Positions 18,178 to 27,467 of a stretch of DNA of 64,000 bases are shown here, piece after piece. This stretch comes from Alloyangia pacifica. Lineage in GTDB: Bacteria > Pseudomonadota > Alphaproteobacteria > Rhodobacterales > Rhodobacteraceae. The translations under genes and the position numbers were made by a program. The stretch spans positions 62,001 through 126,000 of the forward strand of contig NZ_CP022190.1 in NCBI RefSeq assembly GCF_003111685.1. The letters are read 5' to 3'. The notes beneath the pieces are model-generated. The model was not told where the DNA came from. It was given only the letters and a program-made list of their open reading frames with translations, and did not search any database. Positions within the stretch are counted from its first letter, which is position 1. Every line of letters begins with the position of its first letter.

Positions 18178-20004
18178 TCAGGCGGCGGGCAGCGACGGCC
18201 GCGGTTCGGGCTCGGCGGGGGGAGCGGTCCCGTCGTCCGGGGCCTGCACAGGGGCAGCGGGCGTCTCGGCGATGGGCGGCGCTTCCGCCTGCGCAGCCAC
18301 ATCCTCCGTGGCGACCTCGGCGATCTCATCGCCGGTCTCCGCGGCGGCCTCGAGCTCTGCCTCTGCCGCGATGTCGCCGTCGCGCTCGGCAGCGTCGGAG
18401 AGGATGAACTCCGCCGCGCGCAGCGCCGCCGCCATCACCGGGGCGAGCGTGCCGCCCGCCGGCACCTCGGGGAAGATCGAGGCGTCGCAGACCCGAAGCC
18501 GGTCGATGCCGCGCAGCCGCAGCCGTGTGTCGAGCGGATCGAGGTCGTCTGGCCCCATGGCGCAGCTGCCCACCGCGTGGCCCGCCGAACGGCCGTAGCG
18601 ACGGTAGAGATCGAGGATGTCATCGTCGCTTTTGGCCCAGGCCGAGATCACCGTCTCCCCCTCGACGAACTCCGACAGCGCCGGGCGCCGGGCCAGTTCG
18701 CGCAGCCGGCGCAGAACGGCGATGGCGCGCGTGCGGTCGCGCTCGGTGGCCAGGTGGTTGGCCTCGATGCGCGGTGCCATGTCGGGATCGGGTCCGGCGG
18801 CAAAGACGTAGCCCGAGCTCTCGGGCCGCAGCGCGTGGCCGGTGAGCCGCATGCCCGGCTCGGTCTCGAGCCCGCCGATGCCCGGGACCACCTCGTGCGA
18901 ATGGCTTGCAGCGGTGATCATGATGTCAGGCGGCTCGGCGGTCTTCTGCGAGCTCAGGAAGCCCACCAGTTCGGCCCCGCCCTGGCTCATCACCCCGCTG
19001 CCGGACAGCAGGTAGCGCAGCGCGTTGATCCAGAGCCGCCCGCCGCTGTAGGCGCGGTTGTCGCTGTCGCGCCAGTGGCGCAGCCGCCAGTTGGTCGCCA
19101 GCATCACCTGATCGCGCAGGCCGCGGCCGATGTTGGGGCTGTGGTGCCTCGTCTCGATCCCCGCGCGGCGCAGCGCCATGCCGTCGCCAATGCCCGAGAG
19201 CATGAGGATCTTCGGCGTGATCACCGCGCCGGCGCAGAGGATCACCTCGCCGCGGCTGCGGAACAGCAGCTGGGCGCTGCCGCGGCGCCCCTCGATGCCA
19301 TAGGCGCGGCCCTCGTCGATGAGCACCCGGTCAACCCGAACCCCGGTCTCGATCCTGAGGTTCGGCCGGTCCTTGGCACCGCGCAGGAAGGCGGTCCAGG
19401 CGGTGACCCGGCGGCCCTTGTCGTCGAGGGTCCAGGCGGCGGGGCCAAGCCCCTCGGGGTCGGCCTCGTTCGGGTCCTCGCGCTGGCGCCAGCCCGACTC
19501 CGCCCCGGCCTTCATCACCGCCTGCATCAGGGGCCGCAGCGGCTCGGCGCGCCGCAGGGACACCGGACCGCCGCGGCCGCGCAGTTCGCTGCCGCCAAAG
19601 GCATGGTGCTCGAGCCGGCGCAGGGCGTCCGACATTTCGGGCCAGTCCCAATCCTCGCTGCCGGTGATCTGCGCCATCCGCGCCCAATCCGCCGCGCCGC
19701 CGCGCAGCCAGAGCATCGCCCCGACCGCGCTGGTGCCACCGGGCATCCGCCCGCGCAGCCAGCGTTCGGCAGGCCCCCGGGCGCCGGGCTCGACATGGTA
19801 GCGGTAGACCCGCGAGGGATCGCGCAGCAGCCAGCCCGAGGCCCCCGGCACGCTGCTCGCCCAATGCCCGCCGGCGCCCTTGCCCTCTTCGAGCAGGAGC
19901 ACCCGTGTGTCGGGGTCCGCCGACAGCCGTTCGGCCAGAACGCTGCCCGCCGCCCCTGCCCCGACGATGATGTAGTCGAATTCGCCCGCCTGCGCCTCGG
20001 TCAT
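18178..20004 (-). CDS. GMC-family FAD oxidoreductase with unusual acidic Ala/Pro/Glu C-terminal tail
   Basis: A choline-dehydrogenase-like GMC flavoenzyme of 608 residues. The N-terminal FAD motif is DYIIVGAGAAGSVLAERLS. The GMC signature region includes GRMPGGTSAVGAMLWLRG, and near the C-terminus the catalytic pair region GRSAGHAVGSCAMGP and FPEVPAGGTLAPVMA. The GMC fold ends near residue 539. About 69 further residues consist almost only of Ala, Glu, Pro, Asp and Val and match no domain I know. The alcohol substrate is unknown. It is downstream of and on the same strand as the Lrp-type regulator. Confidence 0.85.
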   Translation of the reverse strand: MTEAQAGEFDYIIVGAGAAGSVLAERLSADPDTRVLLLEEGKGAGGHWASSVPGASGWLLRDPSRVYRYHVEPGARGPAERWLRGRMPGGTSAVGAMLWLRGGAADWARMAQITGSEDWDWPEMSDALRRLEHHAFGGSELRGRGGPVSLRRAEPLRPLMQAVMKAGAESGWRQREDPNEADPEGLGPAAWTLDDKGRRVTAWTAFLRGAKDRPNLRIETGVRVDRVLIDEGRAYGIEGRRGSAQLLFRSRGEVILCAGAVITPKILMLSGIGDGMALRRAGIETRHHSPNIGRGLRDQVMLATNWRLRHWRDSDNRAYSGGRLWINALRYLLSGSGVMSQGGAELVGFLSSQKTAEPPDIMITAASHSHEVVPGIGGLETEPGMRLTGHALRPESSGYVFAAGPDPDMAPRIEANHLATERDRTRAIAVLRRLRELARRPALSEFVEGETVISAWAKSDDDILDLYRRYGRSAGHAVGSCAMGPDDLDPLDTRLRLRGIDRLRVCDASIFPEVPAGGTLAPVMAAALRAAEFILSDAAERDGDIAAEAELEAAAETGDEIAEVATEDVAAQAEAPPIAETPAAPVQAPDDGTAPPAEPEPRPSLPAA

Positions 20005-20074
20005 GATCCGGTCAAACTTTTCCGTTTTCGTCCGGCGCCCCGAAGGGAACCGGTGCCGTCCGATTCGGGCGCGC

Positions 20075-20527
20075 TCAGGCTCTGTCGTCCTTTGGCGATC
20101 CCATCACCACATAGGAGGTTATGGCGCTTACCTGCGGCAAGGTGCCGAGCACCTCCGTGTGGAACTCCTTGTAGGCGGCCAGATCGGTCACCTCGATGCG
20201 CAGAAGATATTCCACGTTCCCGGTAATATTGTGGCATTCCTTCACTTCGGGGGCGCGGGTGATCACCCGCTCGAAGGCAAGCTGCGATTCCTTGGTGTGC
20301 ACCCCGAGCCCGACGGTGACATAGGCGACAAAGCCGATGCCGGTCTTCTCGGGGCTGAGCACGGCGCGATAGCCGCGGATCACCCCCGACTTCTCCAGGG
20401 CCGCCACGCGCCGCAGACAGGCCGAGGCCGAAAGCCCCACCCGCTCGGCCAGCGCGATGTTGCTGATCCGCCCGTCGCGCGCAAGGACACGCAATATCCG
20501 GTCGTCTATGTAATCACGGTCGCTCAT
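20075..20527 (-). CDS. Lrp/AsnC family transcriptional regulator
   Basis: A 150-residue regulator with an N-terminal winged helix-turn-helix (ILRVLARDGRISNIALAERV, then SASACLRRVAALEKSG) and a C-terminal RAM/AsnC ligand-binding domain (GNVEYLLRIEVTDLAAYKEF). It is divergent from the LysE exporter with 72 bp between starts, the usual layout for an amino-acid-sensing regulator that controls an exporter. Start at 20527 (MSDRDYID). Confidence 0.9.
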   Translation of the reverse strand: MSDRDYIDDRILRVLARDGRISNIALAERVGLSASACLRRVAALEKSGVIRGYRAVLSPEKTGIGFVAYVTVGLGVHTKESQLAFERVITRAPEVKECHNITGNVEYLLRIEVTDLAAYKEFHTEVLGTLPQVSAITSYVVMGSPKDDRA

Positions 20528-20599
20528 AAATTGCGATAAAAGCCGCAATACGCCGTTGATTGCAATCTTTCTCCATCTGAAACGCGTAAGTCTTGCGCC

Positions 20600-21193
20600 A
20601 TGACACAGGACCTTCTCTTCGCGCTGGCGGGCTTCGCCTTCGTCACGGTGATCTCGCCGGGGCCGAACAATCTCATGCTGCTCGCCTCGGGCGCCAACTT
20701 CGGCCTCGCGCGGACAGTGCCGCACATGCTCGGCGTGGCGCTCGGGTTCCCGGCGATGGTGCTGCTGGTGGGGCTCGGCGCAATGCAGGTCTTCGAGGCC
20801 TTTCCGCTCGTGCGCAGCGCGCTCACGGTGCTGTCGGTGCTCTACATGCTCTGGCTGGCGTGGAAGATCGCCCATGCCGCCGCCCCGGGCGAGGCGCAGG
20901 CGGGGGCGCGGCCGATGGGCTTCTTGCAGGCCGCGGCCTTCCAATGGGTGAACCCCAAGGCCTGGTCGATGGCGCTGGGGGCGATCACCCTCTACGCGGT
21001 CAGCCGCGACCTGCCCGCCGTACTCTTGGTGGCGGGCACCTATGTCGCCATGGGCGCGATCTCGACCACCACCTGGACGGTGCTCGGCGGCAGCCTGCGC
21101 CGGGTGCTGAAGAGCCCCGCGCGCTTGCGGCTCTTCAACTGGAGCATGGCCGCGTTGCTGATTGCCTCGATGCTGCCGGTGCTTCTGGGCTGA
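20600..21193 (+). CDS. LysE/RhtB family amino-acid exporter
   Basis: A 197-residue membrane protein with about six membrane segments. It carries the family signature [18 protein letters not shown] near the N-terminus and [16 protein letters not shown] in the middle. Members export lysine, homoserine, threonine or related amino acids; the substrate here is unknown. Likely regulated by the divergent Lrp-type gene. Confidence 0.88.
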   Translation: MTQDLLFALAGFAFVTVISPGPNNLMLLASGANFGLARTVPHMLGVALGFPAMVLLVGLGAMQVFEAFPLVRSALTVLSVLYMLWLAWKIAHAAAPGEAQAGARPMGFLQAAAFQWVNPKAWSMALGAITLYAVSRDLPAVLLVAGTYVAMGAISTTTWTVLGGSLRRVLKSPARLRLFNWSMAALLIASMLPVLLG

Positions 21194-21299
21194 GCCGCAC
21201 CCGCCGCCAAGGGCCCGCAGATGTGGCAATCGAGCTTGCTTTGTTGCATCCGCGCGCCTTCGAGGCCATATAGGCCGCGACCAACAAGAGTGCCCGAGC

Positions 21300-22262
21300 A
21301 TGACGCATTATCTCGACTTTGAAAAACCCCTCGCCGAGATCGAAGGCAAGGCGGAAGAACTGCGCGCCATGGCGCGGAAGAACGAAGAGATGCATGTGGA
21401 GGACGAGGCGGCCGCGCTCGATCGCAAGGCCGACGATCTGCTCAAGGATCTTTACAAGAAGCTGACCCCCTGGCGGAAGTGCCAGGTGGCGCGGCATCCT
21501 GACCGTCCCCATTGCAAAGACTACATCGACGCCCTGTTCACCGAGTACACGCCGCTCGCCGGCGACCGCGGCTTTGCCGACGACCACGCGGTGATGGGCG
21601 GGCTTGCCCGGTTCAACGACAAACCCGTGGTCGTGATCGGCCATGAAAAGGGCAATGACACCCAATCGCGCATCGAGCGCAACTTCGGCATGGCCCGCCC
21701 CGAGGGCTACCGCAAGGCGATCCGCCTGATGGAGATGGCCGACAAGTTCGGCCTGCCGGTGATCACCCTCGTTGACACCCCCGGGGCCTACCCGGGCAAG
21801 GGCGCGGAAGAGCGCGGCCAGTCCGAGGCGATCGCCCGCTCGACCGAGAAATGCCTGCAGATCGGCGTGCCGCTGGTGACCGTGATCATCGGCGAGGGCG
21901 GCTCCGGCGGCGCCGTGGCCTTTGCCACCGCCAACCGCGTGGCGATGCTCGAGCATTCGGTCTATTCGGTGATCTCGCCCGAGGGCTGTGCCTCGATCCT
22001 TTGGAAGGACGCCGAGAAGATGCGCGAAGCCGCCGAGGCGCTGCGTCTCACGGCGCAGGACCTGCTGAAGCTGGGCGTCGCCGACAAGGTGATCCCCGAG
22101 CCGCTCGGCGGCGCCCACCGGGCGCCTGCGGATGCCATCTCGGCGGTGGGCAACAACATCGCCGCCCTGCTCGAGGAGATGGACGGCATGAAACCGGCGG
22201 AGCTGATCAAGGCGCGCCGGCAGAAGTTCCTGTCGATGGGCTCCAAGGGTCTCGCGGCCTGA
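21300..22262 (+). CDS. accA: Acetyl-CoA carboxylase carboxyltransferase subunit alpha
   Basis: The alpha subunit of the carboxyltransferase that makes malonyl-CoA for fatty-acid synthesis. The 320-residue product opens with [18 protein letters not shown] and contains the crotonase-fold oxyanion region [20 protein letters not shown] and [17 protein letters not shown], both diagnostic. accB/accC/accD are not in the window. A strong terminator follows. Confidence 0.97.
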   Translation: MTHYLDFEKPLAEIEGKAEELRAMARKNEEMHVEDEAAALDRKADDLLKDLYKKLTPWRKCQVARHPDRPHCKDYIDALFTEYTPLAGDRGFADDHAVMGGLARFNDKPVVVIGHEKGNDTQSRIERNFGMARPEGYRKAIRLMEMADKFGLPVITLVDTPGAYPGKGAEERGQSEAIARSTEKCLQIGVPLVTVIIGEGGSGGAVAFATANRVAMLEHSVYSVISPEGCASILWKDAEKMREAAEALRLTAQDLLKLGVADKVIPEPLGGAHRAPADAISAVGNNIAALLEEMDGMKPAELIKARRQKFLSMGSKGLAA

Positions 22263-22310
22263 TCCCAGGCCGCGCCCGGCAACGGGCGGGCCAAACGACA
22301 ACCGATTTTA

Positions 22311-22350
22311 AATGCCCCGGCCTGCCTCTCTTCCGCAGGGCGGGGCATTT
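22311..22350 (+). terminator. Intrinsic terminator of accA
   Basis: AAATGCCCCG pairs with CGGGGCATTTT, with the inner arms CCTGC/GCAGG extending the stem. It ends in TTTTG, 50 bp after the accA stop. Confidence 0.88.
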
Positions 22351-22964
22351 TGCTTTGACGGCGATGGATGAAGCCCGCGGCGCATCGAATTGGCAGTGCA
22401 ATGGAATTTCGTGTGCAGCGACGGCGCAAATCCGGCTTGCGAGAGGCTTTGCGGACCGCTGCAGCCTTGGGTGGGCGGCACAAGCCGCCAATTCCGAACC
22501 GTGCTGTTTTCCTGCGCATGGCACAGGCAAGGCGGAAATCCCTGTTATTCTTCATAGATAGAGCCCAGAACTGAGTTTCAGGATGCACCGCGCCGCGACC
22601 CGAACCCAAGACAATACGGCAATAAAGAGGCTTCCAGCTTTGCATGATTGTCAGCTGACAATTATTTGCTACCGCAGCCTCTTTCGGAATAAACGCCGCT
22701 GAACCACGGTCAAACCCGCTGAATTTCCGCCTTAATTATTTCTCAACAATTTCGAAGCCCCTATTCCTGACACATATTTCAGGGGCTCAACAAGACGCTT
22801 TTCCAGAATGTCTTGAATGGTCATGAGGGGCCGCCCTCATGAGATGCGCTCTCCTCCCCTGTCAAATGCCCATCCGGGAATGTTTTTCCCGACTTCTTCA
22901 CGCGATGGATGACGCGCCGTGGGGCCGCCTCGCAGCGGCCCCGACGTCGCAGGCGTATCCGCCC
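22351..22964. other. Structured 0.6-kb gap between accA and the DUF1206 gene
   Basis: No credible protein gene. The middle part (22,580-22,800) is clearly more AT-rich than the surroundings and contains several dyads. One is the nested dyad at 22,624-22,684. Another is AGCCCCT/AGGGGCT at 22,756-22,787. TCATGAGGG/CCCTCATGA is at 22,821-22,842, and GGGGCCGC/GCGGCCCC at 22,921-22,942. The last could end transcription of the DUF1206 gene. The rest could hold a small RNA or a protein-binding region. Confidence 0.55.
22624..22684. repeat. Nested dyad: outer 9-bp stem around a 16-bp perfect palindrome
   Basis: AAAGAGGCT (22,624-22,632) pairs with AGCCTCTTT (22,676-22,684). In the middle lies the perfect palindrome ATTGTCAGCTGACAAT (22,647-22,662). 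Both dyads share one centre (22,654/22,655), so they could form one long interrupted hairpin. Confidence 0.7.
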
Positions 22965-23867
22965 TTATCCCGTCGCATTCTCCGCTGCCGCGCGCAGCCG
23001 CGCGCCCAGCGACTCGATCCCGCGGTCCGCCGCCTTGGGAATGATCCGGTAGCCCGCATTGACGAAGCAGAAGAGCGAGAAGCCCAGCAGGCCGAGGCAG
23101 AGCAGCCCCACGAGCACCCGGCCATAGACCTGCCCCTGCAGCCAGTCGAAGGCCGATCCCAGCCCGCCGGCCTCGGAGGCGTTGGCCTGCAGCGCCGCGT
23201 AGCAAATCAGCATGCCGATGATGCCGATCACCACGCCCTGCGCGGCCAGCCCTGCCTTCAGCGCGCCGTTCATATGGGTGGTGACGCTGTTGGCGCGCAG
23301 GTGGTTGCGATACTCCTCGGTCATCGCCTTGTGCAGGTAGTACACCCCTGCCCCGATGGTCAGCAGCCCGGCCACGCCCACGGCGAGCTGACCGCCCGGG
23401 TTCTGCAGCACCGTATCCAGCATCTGCCGTCCGCTGCTGCCGCCGCTCCGGCCGATGAGCAGCGTCAGCGCCAGCCCCCCGATGCCGAGATGCGCCGCCC
23501 CGGTCACCAGCATCCCGGCGCGGGCGACGAGCCCCTTGGCATCGCGGCCGTAGGCCTCGAGGTCCCAGATACAGTCGACCAGCCGCCAGAGCGCATAGGC
23601 GAACATGCCGAGCGCGATGAGCACGATCACCGCCGTGCCCCAGCCGCCCTGCAGGCTCTGCATGGCCTCCGAGGTGCCCTCTGCCTGCCCACCCCGCAGC
23701 ATCGACCAGAGCGAGACACCCGCCACCACGAGGTAAACCAGCCCGCGCCCGGCGTAACCGGCGCGCATGATCGGAATCGACCAGGCGAAATCCTCGGGGT
23801 TCACATCCTCCAGCCGGCGGGCGCGGCGCGAGTCGGGCTTGAGCGAAAGAGAGTCGGCGAGGGTCAT
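22965..23867 (-). CDS. DUF1206 domain-containing membrane protein
   Basis: A 300-residue membrane protein made of three tandem copies of a two-helix unit, as in the DUF1206 family: about residues 30-100 (RAGYAGRGLVYLVVAGVSLW), 115-185 (RAGMLVTGAAHLGIGGLAL) and 205-280 (GLAAQGVVIGIIGMLICYAA). Function is unknown. It is preceded on the same strand by a GntR gene 74 bp away; a shared transcript is possible. Confidence 0.85.
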   Translation of the reverse strand: MTLADSLSLKPDSRRARRLEDVNPEDFAWSIPIMRAGYAGRGLVYLVVAGVSLWSMLRGGQAEGTSEAMQSLQGGWGTAVIVLIALGMFAYALWRLVDCIWDLEAYGRDAKGLVARAGMLVTGAAHLGIGGLALTLLIGRSGGSSGRQMLDTVLQNPGGQLAVGVAGLLTIGAGVYYLHKAMTEEYRNHLRANSVTTHMNGALKAGLAAQGVVIGIIGMLICYAALQANASEAGGLGSAFDWLQGQVYGRVLVGLLCLGLLGFSLFCFVNAGYRIIPKAADRGIESLGARLRAAAENATG

Positions 23868-23941
23868 GGCGGGCTCCGGGGCTGGCTGAGGGATATCCCC
23901 TCAATGCCCCTCCCCCCGCCAGGGTTCCCCGGCAGCCCGTG

Positions 23942-24595
23942 TCAGGTGGCGAGCATCCGCAGCCCCTGGGTGACGTCAGAGCGCACCGCCAGCCGCAGCC
24001 CCGGCTCGTCGCCGGCCTTGAGCGCGGCGATCATCAGCCGGTGATACTGCGGCGCCTCGGTGCGGCGCAACCGGCCGTAGAGCTTGCGCATGGTCGGCCC
24101 GAGCTGCAGCCAGACGGTCTCGGTCATCGCCAGCATCGCCGGCGCCTGCGCCCGTAGGTAGAGCGTGCGGTGAAACTCAAGATTGGTGCGGATGTAGCCC
24201 ACCGCGTCGCGCGCCTGGATCATCTCGGAGATGGTGCCGTTGATCGTCTGCAGCCGGTCGATCAGCGCCATGTGGGCCCGCGGCAGCGCGCGCGAGGCCA
24301 GCTCGACCTCGATCAGCGCGCGCAGCGCCGCCAGCTCCTCGATCCGCTCGTTGGACAGCTCCGGCGTCGAGACCCGGCCCGAAGAGGACATGGACAGCGC
24401 CCCCTCGGCAACCAGCCGGTTGATCGCCTCGCGCGCGGGGGTCATCGAGACATCGAACTCGCGACCGATGCCGCGCAGTGTCAGCGACTCGCCCGGCGCG
24501 ATCTGCCCCAGCATGATGCGCTGGCGCAGCCCGCGGTAGACGCGTTCATGGGCGGAAAGGACGATATCGGAGGTGCGGGGCTGGGGCTGGATCAT
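23942..24595 (-). CDS. GntR family transcriptional regulator (FadR/FCD subfamily)
   Basis: A 217-residue regulator. The N-terminal winged helix contains LRQRIMLGQIAPGESLTLRGI and MTPAREAINRLVAEGAL, typical of GntR. The C-terminal FCD all-helical ligand domain starts about residue 80 (ALRALIEVELASRAL) and includes NLEFHRTLYLRA, where Asn/His can bind metal. The ligand and target are unknown; the metalloprotease gene lies upstream on the same strand. Confidence 0.88.
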   Translation of the reverse strand: MIQPQPRTSDIVLSAHERVYRGLRQRIMLGQIAPGESLTLRGIGREFDVSMTPAREAINRLVAEGALSMSSSGRVSTPELSNERIEELAALRALIEVELASRALPRAHMALIDRLQTINGTISEMIQARDAVGYIRTNLEFHRTLYLRAQAPAMLAMTETVWLQLGPTMRKLYGRLRRTEAPQYHRLMIAALKAGDEPGLRLAVRSDVTQGLRMLAT

Positions 24596-24629
24596 GATGC
24601 GCGCAATCTCCGACGCGGCGCGGGCGGCG

Positions 24630-25322
24630 TCAATCGCCGAAACGATAGCGATGCAGCGAAGCGCCCTCGACCTGCAGCCAGCGGCGCGCCGGGCGCCAGT
24701 CGCCGTAGAGCCGCTCGACCACCGCCCAGAACGCCGGCGAGTGGTTCATCTGCGCCAGATGCGCCACCTCATGCGCCGCGACGTAATCGAGCACCTCGGG
24801 CGGCGCCATGACCAGCCGCCAGGAATACATCAGCCCACCCTCGGCGGTGCACGACCCCCAGCGCGAGCGCGTGTCGCGCAGCGTCAGCCGGCTGTAGGGC
24901 AGCCCGAGCGCGGCGGCGTGGCGGTCGGAGGCGGCGGCCAGCCGGTCGCGCGCCTCGGCCCGCAGCCAGCCCACGAGCCGCGCGGGAACCTGCTGTGCCG
25001 CGCCGGGCACCTCGAGCGCGCCGTCGACGCGTCTCACGCTGCGCCCCTGCGCCGGACGGATCTCATGCGCCCGCCCCTCGAAGGGCAGCCGCGCGCCAAG
25101 GCCCACTGCCACGTCGGCACCCCGGCTTTCGAGGTGGCCGCGCAGCCAGCCCTCCTTCTCGCGCAGGAAGCCGATGGCCTCGGCCTCGGGCAGGCGACGC
25201 GGCAGCGTCAGCGTCACCCGACCGTCGAGCTGCGAGAGTCGCAGCGACAGCCGCCGCGCCTGCGCGGAGCGGCGCAGGGTGACCGAGATCGGCGGGTTGC
25301 CCGGAAGGGTAATCTGCCCCAT
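24630..25322 (-). CDS. YgjP-like (M48/WLM-type) zinc metallopeptidase
   Basis: A 230-residue protein. The zinc site VAAHEVAHLAQMNHSPAFW contains HExxH and a downstream His, the pattern of the YgjP/DUF45 family. Also visible is SRWGSCTAEGGLMYSWRLVM, which is diagnostic. No signal peptide is seen, so it is probably cytoplasmic; the substrate is unknown. It is divergent from the TIGR02300 gene. Confidence 0.87.
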   Translation of the reverse strand: MGQITLPGNPPISVTLRRSAQARRLSLRLSQLDGRVTLTLPRRLPEAEAIGFLREKEGWLRGHLESRGADVAVGLGARLPFEGRAHEIRPAQGRSVRRVDGALEVPGAAQQVPARLVGWLRAEARDRLAAASDRHAAALGLPYSRLTLRDTRSRWGSCTAEGGLMYSWRLVMAPPEVLDYVAAHEVAHLAQMNHSPAFWAVVERLYGDWRPARRWLQVEGASLHRYRFGD

Positions 25323-25428
25323 TTTCTGCGCCTCTGGACTGCTTGGGCCAAAAGTTTTGACACTCCCCTTGTGTTATGGCAGAGGCTTCAGATTGTCGAC
25401 CGTACAAGCCAGCTGAAGGGGACCACCC

Positions 25429-25746
25429 ATGCCCAAAGAAGAATGGGGCACGAAGCGCATCTGCCCGACCACCGGGAAACGTTTCTACGACCTGAACAAG
25501 GATCCGATCGTCTCGCCGTACACCGGCGAGGTGCTGACTCTCGATACCGGCAAGCGCACCATGCTGTCGGCGGACCAGCCGGATGGCGCCCCGCGCCGTG
25601 CCCAGAAAGAGGAGTCGGAAGACGTCGATCTGCTGGAAGATGATGTCGAGGTCGAACTCGATGACGATGATGTTCTCGACGATGACGAGGATGACAACGT
25701 CTCGCTCGACGAGATCACCGACGTTCCCGGCGATGACGACGAGTAA
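25429..25746 (+). CDS. TIGR02300 family small acidic protein
   Basis: A 105-residue protein. The N-terminal half has WGTKRICPTTGKRFYDLNKD and PIVSPYTGEVL, the family signature of a small zinc-ribbon-like domain. The C-terminal half is almost wholly Asp/Glu (DDDDVLDDDEDDNVSLDEI). Function is unknown. AAGGGG precedes the ATG. It lies directly upstream of tRNA-Ala. Confidence 0.85.
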   Translation: MPKEEWGTKRICPTTGKRFYDLNKDPIVSPYTGEVLTLDTGKRTMLSADQPDGAPRRAQKEESEDVDLLEDDVEVELDDDDVLDDDEDDNVSLDEITDVPGDDDE

Positions 25747-25911
25747 GCTTTGAAGTTTTTTCTGCGGGCGGTCATTTTTTCGCTTGAACCCGCCCGCAGC
25801 ATCCCATAGATCACGCCGCACAGCGCCGGAGACGGCGCAGCGGACACCGCTCCGGACCGAAGCCGAAACGCTCTGAAGAGCACGACGGACAAGGCAAAGA
25901 GCACCGCGATT

Positions 25912-25987
<76 letters not shown>

Positions 25988-26156
25988 ATCCTCCATTGAA
26001 AAGCACCAGATAGGTCTGCTTTTTTCGTCAGAGGATTTGCCTCTGCCGCGCAGACGGGTTCTGTTTTCTCTGTGAAAATCCATGCTGCCTTGATCCGCGC
26101 CTTCGGGCGTGTCGATCGCTGCGCGACCCCTTCCCAGTCAAACCCGAGGATGGCCC

Positions 26157-26702
26157 ATGAGCGACCATTTCTTCGTCGTGACGGGCGGCCCCGGTGCGGG
26201 CAAGACCAGCCTCATAACCGAGCTTGCCCGTCGCGGCTTCCACACGATCCCCGAATCCAGCCGAGCGATCATTCGCGAGGAGATGGCGCGCGGCGGAGAC
26301 GCCCTCCCCTGGGCGGACCGCATGGTCTATGCCGAAAGGGTGCTGGAGCGGGACCTGCGCGCCTACAGCACAGCGCAGGCGCTACCAGGCCCCGTGATCT
26401 TCGACCGCGGCATCCCTGATATCTTGGGCTACCTGACCCTCTGCGGCCTCCCCGTGCCGCCCCATGTCGCCGCAGCAGCCAAGGCAGCCCGCTACAACGC
26501 CCGCGTCTTCCTTGCGCCCTACTGGGACGAGATCTTCACAAAGGACACCGAACGCACGCAGACCCACGCCGAGGCCGAAGCGACCTGCGCCGTCATGCGG
26601 GAGACGTACACCGCGCTCGGATACAAAACCACGGAGCTGCCGCGCGCCGACATTGCAACACACGCCAGCTTTGTATGTGCCCACTTGGCGATCCGACCGT
26701 AA
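26157..26702 (+). CDS. AAA-family ATPase / nucleoside-kinase-like P-loop protein
   Basis: A 181-residue P-loop NTPase. Walker A GGPGAGKTSLI starts near residue 9, and VIFDRGIPDILGYL provides a kinase-like DR motif. The architecture fits the AAA_28 group of small ATPase/kinase proteins. The start at 26157 has GAGG about ten bases upstream. It sits alone between tRNA-Ala and the nickel operon. The substrate is unknown. Confidence 0.78.
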   Translation: MSDHFFVVTGGPGAGKTSLITELARRGFHTIPESSRAIIREEMARGGDALPWADRMVYAERVLERDLRAYSTAQALPGPVIFDRGIPDILGYLTLCGLPVPPHVAAAAKAARYNARVFLAPYWDEIFTKDTERTQTHAEAEATCAVMRETYTALGYKTTELPRADIATHASFVCAHLAIRP

Positions 26703-26852
26703 TCTCGAGATGGACGGAGAAGCTGCCAAAGCGGACAAACCGCGCGTTTGCCGCAGCTGCTCAGTTCGTGCTGCGACTGCGACACTGTCCGGGAGGAAGG
26801 GTGAAGCTCCCCCTTTCGCTGCGTCACGCACGAACGGTCGCTGTTGGCAGGC

Positions 26853-27467
26853 CTATCTGTGGCCGTGACTGTCGAGCACCAAGCTTGTGCCACAGAAACG
26901 AGACCTCAAGCCATTGCTGTGAGACACAAGGAGCACTGATATCCGTCGCTGGCGGGTCAGATCGAGCAGGGCCCTCAGAAGCAGATCCTGCTCGATCGCA
27001 TCCAATTGGCTGGTGATTTCGTCACAGATCAGAACCCGTAGACGCGGGTGGAACAGGCGCGCGAGGGAAACCCTCGCCAGCTCACCCCCCGAAAGTTGCG
27101 TCGGCCGTCGGTTTAGCCACGCGTCGCGTATGCCGAGCGCCGCAAGCACCTCGGGGTCCGGGATCATGCCGTTTTCCAGGACCCTGCGCACGGGCCAGCG
27201 GGGATCGACCGCCAGCTCGGGGGATTGGGGGGCGTAGTGCACCGGGGCCGGAAGCCCCGGCCTTGCCGTTTCGAGCCTTGCTCCGTCGAGCAGAACCTCG
27301 CCGTGACCTGGCACCAACCGGCCCGCAAGGATCCGGCAAAGGGTCGTCTTGCCGGAACCCGATGCTCCGCCAACGCCCATCACCTCGCCCGGGGAGAGCT
27401 TAAGGTCAACGCCGGTCAGGATCTGCCGATTGCCGAAGGCATGGCACAGGTCGCGGGCGGTCAGCAT
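26853..27467 (-). CDS. nikE: Nickel-type ABC transporter ATP-binding protein (NikE position)
   Basis: ABC ATPase with Walker A GGASGSGKTTL, signature LSGGELARVSLARL and Walker B LRVLICDEITSQLD. At 204 residues it is shorter than the usual NikE of about 260 and lacks the C-terminal oligopeptide-transporter extension. It overlaps nikD by 7 bp and is the last gene of nikABCDE. Confidence 0.85.
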   Translation of the reverse strand: MLTARDLCHAFGNRQILTGVDLKLSPGEVMGVGGASGSGKTTLCRILAGRLVPGHGEVLLDGARLETARPGLPAPVHYAPQSPELAVDPRWPVRRVLENGMIPDPEVLAALGIRDAWLNRRPTQLSGGELARVSLARLFHPRLRVLICDEITSQLDAIEQDLLLRALLDLTRQRRISVLLVSHSNGLRSRFCGTSLVLDSHGHR

